Shown: piece after piece, positions 35,582 through 45,220 of the stretch
How positions within the stretch are numbered: the first letter of the stretch is position 1
Layout: each line of letters opens with the position of its first letter
Source of the DNA: Mucilaginibacter sabulilitoris
GTDB lineage: Bacteria > Bacteroidota > Bacteroidia > Sphingobacteriales > Sphingobacteriaceae
Assembly (NCBI RefSeq): GCF_034262375.1
Contig: NZ_CP139558.1
Span: forward strand, 2,170,001 to 2,234,000
Length of the DNA: 64,000 nt
Reading direction: 5' to 3'
Position numbers and translations under genes: made by a program
The notes under the pieces: model-generated
What the model was told of the DNA's origin: nothing
The model's input: the letters and a program-made list of their open reading frames with translations, nothing else
The model's database searches: none

Positions 35582-38206
35582 TCAGCTGAAATAGTCACTC
35601 TTGGTGATACCCAATTTTTTTATTTTAGAATGAAGCGTATTGCCGGGAATCTGCAAAATCTCGGCGGCGCCGCCCACGCCGGAAATTTTGCCGGAGCAGC
35701 GTTTCAATATTTCAATGATATAACTGCGTTCCACCTCTTCCAGCGGGCGGTTCAAAAGATGTGTCGATCCCGGCTGATCAATAGTCGTATTTTGTGGCAG
35801 GTGCACCTCCTGCAAAACGTCACCGGTGGTTAGCAGGATGCTGCGTTCTATTAAATGCTCCAGCTCACGCACGTTGCCCGGCCAGGTATAACTGCGCAAT
35901 TGCTGCAGCACTTTTGGTGCGACCTTTCTGATCTTACGTCCGGTATTCCTGCTGTACTTTTGTACAAAAAAGTGGGTAAGCGCTTCGATATCCTCCGGCC
36001 GCTCGCGTAACGCAGGCAGGCTGACCGGGAATACATTCAGGCGGAAATACAGATCCGCGCGAAAACGGCCGGCCTTTACTTCTTCTTCCAGGTTGCGGTT
36101 AGTGGCGGCTATTAAACGAACATCTACCTTGATGGTTTGTTTACCCCCCAAACGTTCCAGTTCGCGCTCCTGGATCACGCGCAACAATTTGGCCTGTGCC
36201 TCGGGCGGCAGTTCGCCAACTTCATCCAGGAACAGCGTGCTGTTATTCGCCAGTTCGAATTTACCGATCCGGCGGTCAATAGCGCCGGTAAAAGACCCCC
36301 GCTCATGACCAAATAATTCGCTTTCTATTAAATTAGCCGGTAAGGCAGCACAGTTTACCTTTACCATTAATTTTTGATGACGCGGCGAGGCATTATGAAT
36401 GGCCCTTGCGATCAGTTCCTTTCCGGTGCCTGTTTCGCCCAGTATCAAAACGGTAGTGTTGGACTCCGACACCAGCGACAGGAGCCGGTACACTTTCTGC
36501 ATTTGCTCACCATTACCAATGATCTCGGTAAAGTTATAAATGGTTTTGATCTGCTCTTTCAGATAATCGTTCTCTACCTCCAATTGCTTTTTATAAGCCA
36601 GCAATTTTTCATTGGCCTGTATATTCGCAATGGCTGTGGATATCTGGGCGCAAATACCCTTGAGCATCAGCTTGCTTAACCGGTCGGCCAGCAGCCAGAT
36701 GGTGCCGATATTTTTGTTCCCGACCCGCAGCGGCATGCCATATACATTTTTTAAGCCGGTGGTTTCCCAAAGTTTTGCGTAGTTATTGCCGCTTTTTAAT
36801 TCTTCTTCTATATTAAAAATAATACCGTCTTCGCTGGACAGCACTTCTGCCGTATAAACATCGTCGACGGTGACCCGGTTATCCCGTAATTCAGCGAAAT
36901 GTGCTTTTGTGTGCGCAAACAATTCCTCATCATACATAAAGGGCGACAAGTGGCGGTCATCCTCATCGATCACCCGGATCATGGATAACTTCGTTTGCAG
37001 AATTTTGTCCAGGACCCTGGAAATAGCCGCCTGCAGATCAGATTTTGTCCTTACTCGCGCAATATCACTACTGAAATCAAGTAGAAAGGCCTGTTCATCC
37101 TGCTTTTTAATGATCTGCTCGCTGGCGATAATATTGGCCATAGCGACGGAGACCTGGGAACAAAGGCCTTGCAGCAGGCGGATATTGATCTCGCGGATGT
37201 CCAGAAATAAAATTCCGAGATCCGTATCACCGTTACGCAAACGGATGCCTACGATCTCCTTGAATCCTATCGTCTGCCAGTATCGTAAATAGGCTGAGGT
37301 GATGCCCCGTTGTATTTCTCTGTCTATGTTAAACAATAGCGGGATGGGGCTATTCAAAACGCGGTCCTGAAGCCCGTCATTGATGGGACACGTCGCCTCG
37401 TCCGACCCGATCAATCTCTCCGGCCCGTTCGTTTGATTGAGACCGTAAACATAGGGACCTGTGGTGGTGCCGTCTTCATTGATGCTGCGAATGACAAAGC
37501 CCCCCTGCGGGTTTATTTTTCGCAATACCGTGCTAACGGCCAAAGCCAGCTCTGCTTTTGTTCTTACTGTTGCGATGTCATTACTAAGATCGAGGAGAAC
37601 AGATTTTTCCTGTTCCTTTTTAAAGATCTCTTCATTTTTGATAATGTTGGAAACCGCGCTTGCCAACTGGGGTGCAATTCCTTTCATTACATCCCGGAAT
37701 TCCTCGCTGAAGCTGTCAGGCTGATCGGAATACAGATGAATGAAACCCATTGGTTTTCCCGCGTTCATCAGTTTGGTCATCAGGAGCTTCCTGGCACCTC
37801 TCTCATAATTAGCGCGCAGAAAAGCAGGGTTTTGTGGTTGGTCCATCACATCTTCTAGTAAAAAGGATATGGGTTCCGCAGCTTGCAATGCCGTCTGCAT
37901 AAATGGCTCGTTCAAAGAAAAATGAGTGCTGACCAGTTCCGGATAGTCTCCACGCGAGCGGAGGGGCGATTCATGATCGAGCAGGAAAGCGGCATAGGTT
38001 TCATCTTCACGATCAATGAGGGTAATGATCGTATGCGTAAAATAGAACAGGCTTTTGATCCGTTTTGAAAAAAGAGTAATGAGGTCATTTTTATCCCAAA
38101 CCCCGGTGATATCATTGCCCAGCTCCGACAGTATCCTTCTTTCTTGTTCAAGCATAGCGAGAGAAGGAACTGAAAACCCAGGATCCATATTTTTTACCCT
38201 TTTCAT
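35582..38206 (-). CDS. Sigma-54-dependent transcriptional activator with three GAF domains
   Basis: 874 residues. Three consecutive GAF sensor domains are visible (about 30-190, 205-370, 385-545), the second and third starting with similar LLDLSNDIATVRTKAEL / LLDFSSDIARVRTKSDL segments and so probably duplicates. The AAA+ domain has Walker A GETGTGKE (about 589-596), the sigma-54 contact loop as GSFTGA within ESELFGHERGSFTGA, and an arginine-finger region RFRADLYFRLNVF. A Fis-type helix-turn-helix closes the protein (about 830-870). It opens sigma-54 promoters by ATP hydrolysis in response to a ligand bound by the GAF domains. Likely acts on the promoter at 35459-35474. Confidence 0.93.
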   Translation of the reverse strand: MKRVKNMDPGFSVPSLAMLEQERRILSELGNDITGVWDKNDLITLFSKRIKSLFYFTHTIITLIDREDETYAAFLLDHESPLRSRGDYPELVSTHFSLNEPFMQTALQAAEPISFLLEDVMDQPQNPAFLRANYERGARKLLMTKLMNAGKPMGFIHLYSDQPDSFSEEFRDVMKGIAPQLASAVSNIIKNEEIFKKEQEKSVLLDLSNDIATVRTKAELALAVSTVLRKINPQGGFVIRSINEDGTTTGPYVYGLNQTNGPERLIGSDEATCPINDGLQDRVLNSPIPLLFNIDREIQRGITSAYLRYWQTIGFKEIVGIRLRNGDTDLGILFLDIREINIRLLQGLCSQVSVAMANIIASEQIIKKQDEQAFLLDFSSDIARVRTKSDLQAAISRVLDKILQTKLSMIRVIDEDDRHLSPFMYDEELFAHTKAHFAELRDNRVTVDDVYTAEVLSSEDGIIFNIEEELKSGNNYAKLWETTGLKNVYGMPLRVGNKNIGTIWLLADRLSKLMLKGICAQISTAIANIQANEKLLAYKKQLEVENDYLKEQIKTIYNFTEIIGNGEQMQKVYRLLSLVSESNTTVLILGETGTGKELIARAIHNASPRHQKLMVKVNCAALPANLIESELFGHERGSFTGAIDRRIGKFELANNSTLFLDEVGELPPEAQAKLLRVIQERELERLGGKQTIKVDVRLIAATNRNLEEEVKAGRFRADLYFRLNVFPVSLPALRERPEDIEALTHFFVQKYSRNTGRKIRKVAPKVLQQLRSYTWPGNVRELEHLIERSILLTTGDVLQEVHLPQNTTIDQPGSTHLLNRPLEEVERSYIIEILKRCSGKISGVGGAAEILQIPGNTLHSKIKKLGITKSDYFS

Positions 38207-38300
38207 GACGCGTTATGGCATAACTTGTTTGAACCGGCAAGTTATGGAAAATAAAGGTGGGTTACTGATGTAATGAAGCGGTCAAATTAAATAACGAAAC

Positions 38301-38483
38301 GATCCCGCGCAGGATGTTGCCGATGCTATTGTAAAGCTGATCGGTACAGGGAAAGGTAAAAGACCTTTCAGGACAGTTGTTGACCCGATCACAGGGAAAC
38401 ATATCGATGTGGCTAACCAGGCAATTGCAAAACAGTTCGCAAAAGGATTGACCATATTCGGGATGGGAGAATTGTTAGCTTAA
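38301..38483 (+). pseudogene. C-terminal fragment of an SDR-type oxidoreductase
   Basis: Open from 38301 to a stop at 38481-38483: DPAQDVADAIVKLIGTGKGK, then RPFRTVVDPITGKHIDVANQ. This is the closing part of an SDR in which the substrate loop and tail are typical (DVADAIVxLI...RPFRTVVDP). No upstream SDR sequence is present, so it is a remnant. Confidence 0.55.
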
Positions 38484-38584
38484 TTCATGGGCAGATCTAT
38501 AACGGCAGTAGTTTTACAAAAGTCATTTAATTAATATGGAAATGATCGAATTGTATCTACTGCCGTCATTAATTTATGGCGCCC

Positions 38585-38777
38585 TCATTTTACTTTCATT
38601 TTCTTCAAATCCAATTTTATCCTTGCGGCAGTTTCTATTTTCATTTTGTCTTTCACTTTCTTTAGTGTAGATCAGTGTGGTCTTTATACTTTTATAACCG
38701 AGCATTTTTGACACGGTCAGCAATTCTGTCCCCAATGGATAAACCAAACTTGATTGACCCCATTTGACCAATTTCAA
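38585..38777 (-). pseudogene. Remnant of a tyrosine-recombinase (integrase) C-terminus
   Basis: The minus strand reads LLTVSKMLGYKSIKTTLIYTK, which matches the end of the integrase catalytic domain (VSKMLGHKSIKTTQIYAK) including the active-site Tyr, with His replaced by Tyr in GYKS. A frameshift then separates the normal tail (VKDKMKIETAARIKLDL, stop at 38585-38587). Only about 65 residues remain. Confidence 0.65.
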
Positions 38778-39188
38778 AATGACCAGTTTTAGTGCCTGCG
38801 TTCAAGCTTTTAGGACAAGAAAGCAATTGGCGAAGAGGGGGTAGTGCTATTATTTATCCATATCAGGTCTGCTTTTATCATTAGTCTCTGCTTTGCAAAC
38901 GCCCCGCCAATGGCCCGATTTCAGTCCCCGCATCAGGATCGCGCTATAGAAGACGCGCTGAAATATTGGTGATTTTTGACAATTTTGAGAGGTGATTTAA
39001 ACAAAAAACCCCTCAAATCGCTTGATTTGAAGGGTTTTACACATTTTGTGAATGTATTTGGCGGAATGATATTATCCATCAATACGTTAAAAATTATTTC
39101 TGTTCAGGCTAACGCGCTTGCCGGCCCAAATAGAACTCGATTCAAGCAATCTATCATACTTAATTTCTTCATTGGTAGATAGTTGCTG
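38778..39188. other. Non-coding region with a strong minus-strand terminator
   Basis: No gene in about 410 bases; contains the hairpin at 39003-39038. Confidence 0.4.
39003..39038 (-). terminator. Rho-independent terminator, minus strand
   Basis: Fifteen-base arms with one mismatch (AAAACCCCTCAAATC at 39005-39019, GATTTGAAGGGTTTT at 39024-39038) and a 4-base loop. Read on the minus strand a T-rich tail (TTTTTTGTTT) follows, so it stops transcription from the XRE gene at 39189-39737. Confidence 0.7.
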
Positions 39189-39737
39189 CTATTGTCCTGC
39201 AAATTCAATGAGTTGATACGAATATTCCCTTGAACCCTTAATTTTGAATTTTATCACTAATAAGGACCGAGGTTCCCGATTTAATAAATCTGAAATCCGT
39301 GCAGCGTTTCTTACTAAGTCTCTCACAGCCATTGGCATTTGCGCGAATATCTCTTTGGCAGTATGCGGCTCTTTCAAAAAATGGCTATTAAGAATTTTAT
39401 CTAGAGCATCAGCTAAGCCATGGTCTACAAATTTCCGAGGTGCCCCAACCTTTTTTCTTTCGGCTATAAGTACTTTAGTACTTTCGGGTAATTCGTTGAA
39501 AGCTGGTAAAGGATATTTCGGGTTCCCAAATTCATAGTAAGTCAAGCCGAAAACTCTACCTATTTTTTCAGCTGTTATAAGTACCATTCCTTTCTTTCCA
39601 TCAATAATATCTTGAATATCAACTGAACTCATCCTAATAAGTTTGGCTAAGTCCGTGTGACTAAGCTTAAAATGGAGCAAATATCGTTTTACTTGTTTTC
39701 CAAAATTGATTGAAATGTAAGAGTATTCTATGGGCAC
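39189..39737 (-). CDS. XRE-family helix-turn-helix regulator
   Basis: 182 residues. The N-terminal third is an XRE-type helix-turn-helix (FKLSHTDLAKLIRMSSVDIQ); the rest has no family I recognise, except a predicted wing-like C-terminus. It sits next to integrase debris, and has a 26-base palindrome immediately upstream of its start (39755-39780), which fits autorepression. Likely tied to the mobile island. Confidence 0.83.
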   Translation of the reverse strand: MPIEYSYISINFGKQVKRYLLHFKLSHTDLAKLIRMSSVDIQDIIDGKKGMVLITAEKIGRVFGLTYYEFGNPKYPLPAFNELPESTKVLIAERKKVGAPRKFVDHGLADALDKILNSHFLKEPHTAKEIFAQMPMAVRDLVRNAARISDLLNREPRSLLVIKFKIKGSREYSYQLIEFAGQ

Positions 39738-39754
39738 GACTAAATGAATTTAAA

Positions 39755-39780
39755 ACGAAAAAAGCATTTGCTTTTTTCGT
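39755..39780. promoter_or_regulatory. Perfect 26-base palindrome, likely operator of the XRE gene
   Basis: ACGAAAAAAGCA (39755-39766), TT, TGCTTTTTTCGT (39769-39780): arms of 12 perfect base pairs. It lies 18 bases upstream of the XRE start codon, overlapping the place expected for its promoter. Confidence 0.65.
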
Positions 39781-39849
39781 TTATTGTTTTTACATTTGTT
39801 TTGTATTAAAAGCGACAAATAGGTGAGGCATGAATGCATGTTTCACGAA

Positions 39850-40060
39850 ACGAAGTCTCTCACACATAAAACCGCCAAGTTTTGCCCTGTGAGATGGACC
39901 GTGAGTTCGCCCTTATGGCTGTAATATTTTATCTTCGCGATATTATTCCAGTCGGGCGAGCCCTACGTAAGCCATTTTGAGGGGCAAGCTCCATCTGAAA
40001 AGTTGGAGTTAGGTTACTTGGCGGTACCGTTGCTCAAGATGCAGTAGGGTTCGCCCGTTT
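39850..40060 (+). ncRNA. Candidate structured RNA, unknown family
   Basis: Four helices are perfect or nearly so: TCTCACA/TGTGAGA (39858-39864 with 39888-39894); ACCGCCAAGT/ACTTGGCGGT (39871-39880 with 40016-40025, 10 bp); GGGCGAGCCCTAC with GTAGGGTTCGCCC (39954-39966 with 40044-40056, 13 bp with one G-U); and CTCCA/TGGAG (39989-39993 with 40004-40008). The 10-bp and 13-bp helices interleave, so they would form a pseudoknot or alternative folds. A Bacteroidetes-like promoter segment (TATCTTCG at about 39931) lies inside. Strand chosen from that promoter. Confidence 0.4.
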
Positions 40061-40127
40061 GGTATATCAAACTCAAACTCTTTACTGCACCCTTGCGCTG
40101 GAGGCTCGTTTTAAACATAATAAAACA

Positions 40128-40271
40128 ATGAAAACGAGAAAAAATAGCCAACACCAATGCCTGCCAAAAGCCGCCTGGTTCTTTGGTTTTCCTTCTGTTT
40201 TCTATTTTTCTGCCTTAACTGATCCGCATTGCCGGTCTGTTATAAAGAACGTACACAAGCCGCCCGAATAA
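40128..40271 (+). CDS. Possible small peptide, unknown
   Basis: 47 codons starting MKTRKNSQHQCLPKAAWFFG, ending KNVHKPPE. Contains two Cys and a hydrophobic middle. It follows the candidate structured RNA. No homology recognised; may be chance. Confidence 0.25.
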   Translation: MKTRKNSQHQCLPKAAWFFGFPSVFYFSALTDPHCRSVIKNVHKPPE

Positions 40272-40548
40272 TTGCGTTTGCAATTACTTACCAGATGTTA
40301 TTTAAGGTAATATGGCTTTCAAAAAAATTGAAAGTTCATAGGGCATGAGATTGTATTGTCTCAAAAATAGCCAAAAACTTCATCGTTTTCCAATAGGATG
40401 ATTAATGTATTTAATCAAAACGGGAAAGTTATGCCCATTCATTAGTGAGTTTGAAAGCTTTCGGCTTTGATCGCCAACCTTAAATATTCCATCTGCAATA
40501 AACCGACCTTAAAACAAGCTTCGTGAACAATAGAGAAGTGGAGGAAAG

Positions 40549-41199
40549 ATGGCCCATGTAAATTATAGCATATTGTCAGATTCTGAAATTTGTACCCGGA
40601 TTAAGCAATCTGATCACCTGGCCTACACAGAAATTTACCATCGGTACTTTGATCCTATTTTTCGACATGCATTCAAAAAATTACGCGATGAGGATGCTGC
40701 CAAGGATATTGTTCAGGACGTTTTCACCAATTTATGGTTAAAACGGTCGGCTTATAATATCGAGTCAAATCCGGCGGGCTACCTATACACCTCAGTACGA
40801 AATGGGATTTTCAATTTCTGGGCAAAAAAGGAGATCAGAAGCAGCTATTGGGATTCATGCGCCGATGATCATTACATCGATCGGTATACAAATGCGTCAA
40901 CGGATTATAAAATTAGGGAGCAACAACTGGCAGCGTATATCGAGCGGCAGCTAATGGGTTTTTCTCCACGAATGCGTGAGATTTTTAAGTTGAGTCGAAA
41001 GGATCATTTATCGCATCGGGAAATTGCCGAACAGCTCAATACAACTGAAGCCAATGTTTCTAAACAAGTTGGAAATGCTTTAAAGATATTACGTGCGAAA
41101 ATTGGTACCATGATTTTTTTGTTCCTAATAGTCCTGACCTGCTTTATTCTTATCGGTAGTTGCTTAAGCCATTGTTCTTTATCCTTACCAGGTTGTTAG
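40549..41199 (+). CDS. ECF-type RNA polymerase sigma factor, Bacteroidetes type
   Basis: 216 residues. Region 2 (YTEIYHRYFDPIFRHAFKKL, then DEDAAKDIVQDVFTNLWLKR) and region 4 (LSHREIAEQLNTTEANVSKQ) are clear. The C-terminus has a transmembrane helix (MIFLFLIVLTCFILIGSC), which some Bacteroidetes sigma factors have. No FecR-like anti-sigma gene is adjacent; the next genes are an unknown 99-residue protein and the LanB dehydratase, so it may drive the RiPP locus. Confidence 0.9.
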   Translation: MAHVNYSILSDSEICTRIKQSDHLAYTEIYHRYFDPIFRHAFKKLRDEDAAKDIVQDVFTNLWLKRSAYNIESNPAGYLYTSVRNGIFNFWAKKEIRSSYWDSCADDHYIDRYTNASTDYKIREQQLAAYIERQLMGFSPRMREIFKLSRKDHLSHREIAEQLNTTEANVSKQVGNALKILRAKIGTMIFLFLIVLTCFILIGSCLSHCSLSLPGC

Positions 41200-41213
41200 A
41201 TATTCTATAAGAA

Positions 41214-41513
41214 ATGGGGGTTGTTGTTAATCTCAGGGATTTTGGCAAGTATGACCCAGATCAGGTATTGCGGGTGTTTTTCAGGTTGTTTGATTCCGCA
41301 ACGATAGAATCGAGCTTGTGGAAAGTTTTTGCAGCGATAATCAAAGCCAATGAGAAGGAGCAAGGGTCTGGTCAAATTAGTATCGATGAGATTGCCGCCG
41401 TATTTGATGAATTAATTGCGTTAACAAAAGCTGTTGAGTTGTTGCTTGCAGCGCCGCCGGAGCGTTGCCCGGTTTGCAAACGGATAGAAATCAATGGTGG
41501 AGAAGCTGGATAG
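41214..41513 (+). CDS. Hypothetical protein, possibly RteC-like fragment
   Basis: 99 residues, 14 bases after the sigma factor. Helical, with YDPDQVLRVFFRLFDSATIE and SIDEIAAVFDELIALTKAVE segments that resemble the helical repeats of mobile-element regulators but not decisively. Two Cys near the end (CPVCKRIE) form a CxxC. Function unknown. Confidence 0.6.
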   Translation: MGVVVNLRDFGKYDPDQVLRVFFRLFDSATIESSLWKVFAAIIKANEKEQGSGQISIDEIAAVFDELIALTKAVELLLAAPPERCPVCKRIEINGGEAG

Positions 41514-41586
41514 AACTTATAGTGAATTTGATATTGATCTACAACAGAGTTTATAGTAATTGTGTCCTAAATTATTCTAATAAATA

Positions 41587-44532
41587 ATGGTTAATCCTGA
41601 GCATATCGAATTTCTTGACAAGGTCTTTGTAAGAACACCTTATTTGGAATCGTCTGCCTATAAGGTCGGGAAGCTTCGGGATGTGCTTAAAACAAACGTT
41701 TTTAAGAATGCGATTTGGCTTGCCTCAACGGAGTTCTATAATGAGCTTGCTAAAAAGAATTTCGATTTCGAATTGTTGACCAAAAAAGAGCAGCTCACGG
41801 CATTGAAATTCTACAATAGGATGAGCTTCAGAGGTACGCCATTTGGCGTGTTTTCATCATTCGGGCTTGCCGACTGGAATGCTGATCAGCGGAAACAATA
41901 TGCCGACAGCAAACAGCCGATATTGCATTTACTTCCTGCTGTTCAGTTTGAGCAGCAGCACTTGCAGTCTGATTCTTTGACAGCAGATACATTAATTGCA
42001 ATTAATCCGACCCTGTACCAGTTGAGTTCCGGCTGGCGATATTCACGATATGAGGAAGATCAAAAGGGCAAATTATTATTTTCGGTTTACTTGCTTGAGT
42101 ATGATCCGGCAGATGAATTGCTCCTTGCCTATCTGCAAGAAAAACCATTGCCCTTAAACGAGCTTAGTAGCTATTTGATCGAACTGACCGATTGCACGCG
42201 CGATGAGGCAACTGATCATATGGCCAGACTCGTCAATGAGCAGGTGCTGATTACCATCAATGCTTTGTCTCTGTTAAAAGGTAAATGGTTAAATAAATAT
42301 TGCACCGTACCATACGATCAAGACCTGAATTTGCCGGAATTTGTTTCCGCTACAGATCCTGATTTACCAAAACCTGACGACGGCAAATTGTTATATGCTG
42401 GTATGGAAATGGAGGAGTCTGCGAGCTTATCCGCCGAGTGGCAACAGGAAATTATGGAAGCGCTAAAGGCCCTTGATTTATTGGCCCCTGTTCCGCCAAA
42501 AAATAACCTGGATAAATTTAGGGAAGCATTTGAACTGAAGTTTGGCGAAAGGCATGTGCCGCTTTTAGAAGCCCTTGATCCGGACCTTGGTGTTCTGTTT
42601 GATGAAGAACAACCGACAGACGAGCATGAATTAATAAAAGGCCTGGAATTTAAACAAGAACCGAAAGTAAATGATCAGATAATCTGGTCGCCAGTTCATA
42701 GGTTGTTAATGAAGGTCTGGCTTCAGAATAGCAGAAGAACCGAATGGGAGTCTGTGGCGTTAACAATGAATGATATCTCCGGTTTGCCTGGTAATAATTT
42801 GCAGTTTCCGCCGTCGACCAGTGTTTTTTGCGCTTTGGGAGAAAATAAGATTGTTTTTCAAAATATCGGAGGGGCGACGGCCAACGCACTAACCGGGCGG
42901 TTTTCAGCATTCAGTGATGATTTCGATGCTTTTTGTAAAGCTACTGCTAAACAGGAATCTGAAGCGAATCCAACTGTTTTGTTTGCCGAAATTGAACAGC
43001 TTAGTCATCGAAAAATTGATAATATAAACAGGCGCAGGCAAATATATGAGCATGTTATACCACTAAATGTTTTCCCAGCCGAAAGCGCTATTTTACCTAG
43101 GGACATTGACGTGCTGGTTAGGAGGAATGAAATTGTCCTTATTCACAGGCCTACGGGCAAACGTATTGTTCCCCGGTTGCCAACGGCATTTAATTATCAT
43201 CATAATGAGATGCCTTTGTTCCGGTTTTTGTGCGCATTGCAATATAAATCGATTCGCGCAAATTTTGATTTTGATCCGGAAAAGATTTTTCCAGGGTTGA
43301 ATTTCTATCCAAGAATAGCATACGGACGGTGTGTTATTAGTCTTGCCCGCTGGTATGTAAGTGAAGTTGACATAAAGATGCTAATGCAGCGACCGTTGTC
43401 CATAAGCCGGCTTCATTTGTTTTGCAGGGAAAGGGGAATCCCTCCGATGATCTCAGTAGGCAGGGGAGATCAGCAACTATTTTTTGATCTGTCTAATGAT
43501 GAAGAAGCAATATTTTTTTTGGAGGCGCTCAACGATCAGTCTAAAACTGTAGTCACCGAATTTATTGCACCAGATGATAGTCAGGCGAAAAAAGGTGGGA
43601 GGCACAATTCGCAGTTTATAGTTTCATTGCGAAATACCCAATTTGTTTATCAACCTGTAGCCGCAGTTGTACAATCTGGATCAACTATCAGGGATTTTCA
43701 ACCGGGTTCTGAATGGGTATATCTTAAAATCTATGCGACTTATCAAAGCATGGAGCGTATCCTGTCGGAAACGCTTATCCCATGGGCTATCCGGAATAGG
43801 GACCGTTTAAAGCAATGGTTCTTCATACGGTATTATGATACGGGTAGCCATCTCCGGTTTCGAGTAAAGGTCGACTTAGCAATAGTGAAGGATGTGCAAT
43901 TTGATCTTCAATCAATTTTCAGCCCGCTCATGGCATCGGGAATGATCCAAAAAACATATTTCGATACCTACCAGCGCGAAATAGAACGATATTCTGCCAG
44001 GCTAATGGAAGATGTCGAGTGGGCATTTTTTAAGGGGAGTGCGTTAGTTGGGATAAGGATAATTGCGAAAACGAATGGGAGGGAAGACGATTTGGTTTGG
44101 CCCATTGTCCATTGTTTCCGAATCGTTTCCATATTTTTTGAAAATGATTTAGAACAAATTAGCCAATTGTGCGAATGGGTTGCAGCTGCGTTTTTTAATG
44201 AGCATGGCAGCGGAAAAAACCTGAAACGGTCAATGGATGATCGATACCGCGAACTACGTCCGGATTTATTGAAGGCAATGGAGTCTGCTATTGATGACGA
44301 TTATTTAGAATTTGATACGGCGATTAGGCTGCTTTCAAAAAAATCCGTCGATTTAAGCTCACTGGCCCGCCAAAGGCTGATTGCCGATATAATTCACATG
44401 GAGATCAATCGAATTTTCATTAGTGAGCAGCGCATGCATGAGGCTTTTATTTGGCATTGTTTATCAAAAAAGGTGGTAACACAACTAAAAAGGCAATTGC
44501 AGGTTGACGTAACATTTATAAGCGGCCGGTGA
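41587..44532 (+). CDS. lanB: Full-length lanthipeptide-type dehydratase (LanB)
   Basis: 981 residues. LanB enzymes use glutamyl-tRNA to glutamylate Ser/Thr of a precursor peptide, then eliminate glutamate to form dehydro residues. The N-terminal glutamylation domain (about 1-650) begins FVRTPYLESSAY and has the FYNRMSFRGTPFGVFSSFG signature. The C-terminal elimination (SpaB_C-type) domain starts near residue 708 with WVYLKIYATYQSMERIL and includes WFFIRYYDTGSHLRFRVKV, the hallmark motif. Both domains are present, so this is not a PEARL-type ligase lacking elimination. No cyclase, transporter or protease lies nearby. Its end overlaps the convergent response regulator by 17 bases. Confidence 0.93.
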   Translation: MVNPEHIEFLDKVFVRTPYLESSAYKVGKLRDVLKTNVFKNAIWLASTEFYNELAKKNFDFELLTKKEQLTALKFYNRMSFRGTPFGVFSSFGLADWNADQRKQYADSKQPILHLLPAVQFEQQHLQSDSLTADTLIAINPTLYQLSSGWRYSRYEEDQKGKLLFSVYLLEYDPADELLLAYLQEKPLPLNELSSYLIELTDCTRDEATDHMARLVNEQVLITINALSLLKGKWLNKYCTVPYDQDLNLPEFVSATDPDLPKPDDGKLLYAGMEMEESASLSAEWQQEIMEALKALDLLAPVPPKNNLDKFREAFELKFGERHVPLLEALDPDLGVLFDEEQPTDEHELIKGLEFKQEPKVNDQIIWSPVHRLLMKVWLQNSRRTEWESVALTMNDISGLPGNNLQFPPSTSVFCALGENKIVFQNIGGATANALTGRFSAFSDDFDAFCKATAKQESEANPTVLFAEIEQLSHRKIDNINRRRQIYEHVIPLNVFPAESAILPRDIDVLVRRNEIVLIHRPTGKRIVPRLPTAFNYHHNEMPLFRFLCALQYKSIRANFDFDPEKIFPGLNFYPRIAYGRCVISLARWYVSEVDIKMLMQRPLSISRLHLFCRERGIPPMISVGRGDQQLFFDLSNDEEAIFFLEALNDQSKTVVTEFIAPDDSQAKKGGRHNSQFIVSLRNTQFVYQPVAAVVQSGSTIRDFQPGSEWVYLKIYATYQSMERILSETLIPWAIRNRDRLKQWFFIRYYDTGSHLRFRVKVDLAIVKDVQFDLQSIFSPLMASGMIQKTYFDTYQREIERYSARLMEDVEWAFFKGSALVGIRIIAKTNGREDDLVWPIVHCFRIVSIFFENDLEQISQLCEWVAAAFFNEHGSGKNLKRSMDDRYRELRPDLLKAMESAIDDDYLEFDTAIRLLSKKSVDLSSLARQRLIADIIHMEINRIFISEQRMHEAFIWHCLSKKVVTQLKRQLQVDVTFISGR

Positions 44533-45220
44533 TGGTTAGATGATGAAGGTCTGTCATAAACTGTTCTTTATATTGACGTCCGATCGGGATAACTTTTTCG
44601 TTCTTTAATATTATCTGACCTTTGTCGACTGCATGAACCTGGTTGAGGTTTATGATATAGGACCGGTGAACTCTTGAAAAAATGTCGGTGGGAAGCCAGG
44701 CCTGGACATCTATAAGTTTGTTCATTGCGGTTGTTTGGCCGAAAGAAGTTGTAATGTGAACAATGTTATCGTCGCTTTCAATAAAAACGATATCAGGCAA
44801 GTCAATTCGAACGTACTTTCCTTTGGTTTCGGTGCGTACGAAAAAGAAATCTCGGGACGACGGAGTTAGGGTATTAGTTGAAGCCTTTTTTATAGCGTCG
44901 AGAAAACGATCATAGGAAAATGGTTTTAAAAGGTAGTCAACTGCCGATAAGTCGAAAGCTTCAGGCCCGTAATTTCGAAAAGAAGAAATTATAATGATCT
45001 GGCTTTTTGAAGCAATGAGCCTTGCAAATTCCAGGCCGTTCATTCCTGGCATTTCTATATCGAGAAAGGTAAGCTGCGGTGGATTGGATGAATTGTAGAC
45101 GTATATGGCATCTACTGGATCTGTAAATGTTGAATGCAGAACCAAAAATTTCGTTCTTTGAATGTATGCAGAAAGTAAGGTAATTGCTGGCGGTTCATCG
45201 TCAATTATTGTTACGTTCAT
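44516..45220 (-). CDS. LytTR-family response regulator
   Basis: 234 residues. Receiver domain with IIDDEPP, phospho-acceptor Asp54 in LTFLDIEMPG, and a LLKPFSYDRF region; DNA-binding LytTR domain with FVRTETKGKYVRI and FSRVHRSYIINLN. It overlaps the histidine kinase by 20 bases. Most likely controls the divergent precursor-peptide gene, and possibly the dehydratase. Confidence 0.93.
   Translation of the reverse strand: MNVTIIDDEPPAITLLSAYIQRTKFLVLHSTFTDPVDAIYVYNSSNPPQLTFLDIEMPGMNGLEFARLIASKSQIIIISSFRNYGPEAFDLSAVDYLLKPFSYDRFLDAIKKASTNTLTPSSRDFFFVRTETKGKYVRIDLPDIVFIESDDNIVHITTSFGQTTAMNKLIDVQAWLPTDIFSRVHRSYIINLNQVHAVDKGQIILKNEKVIPIGRQYKEQFMTDLHHLTITGRL

Larger units (their letters stand above)
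39738..40548. other. Non-coding region holding an operator and a candidate structured RNA
   Basis: About 810 bases without a convincing gene other than a 47-codon frame (40128-40271). It holds the palindrome at 39755-39780 and the structured segment 39850-40060. Confidence 0.5.
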
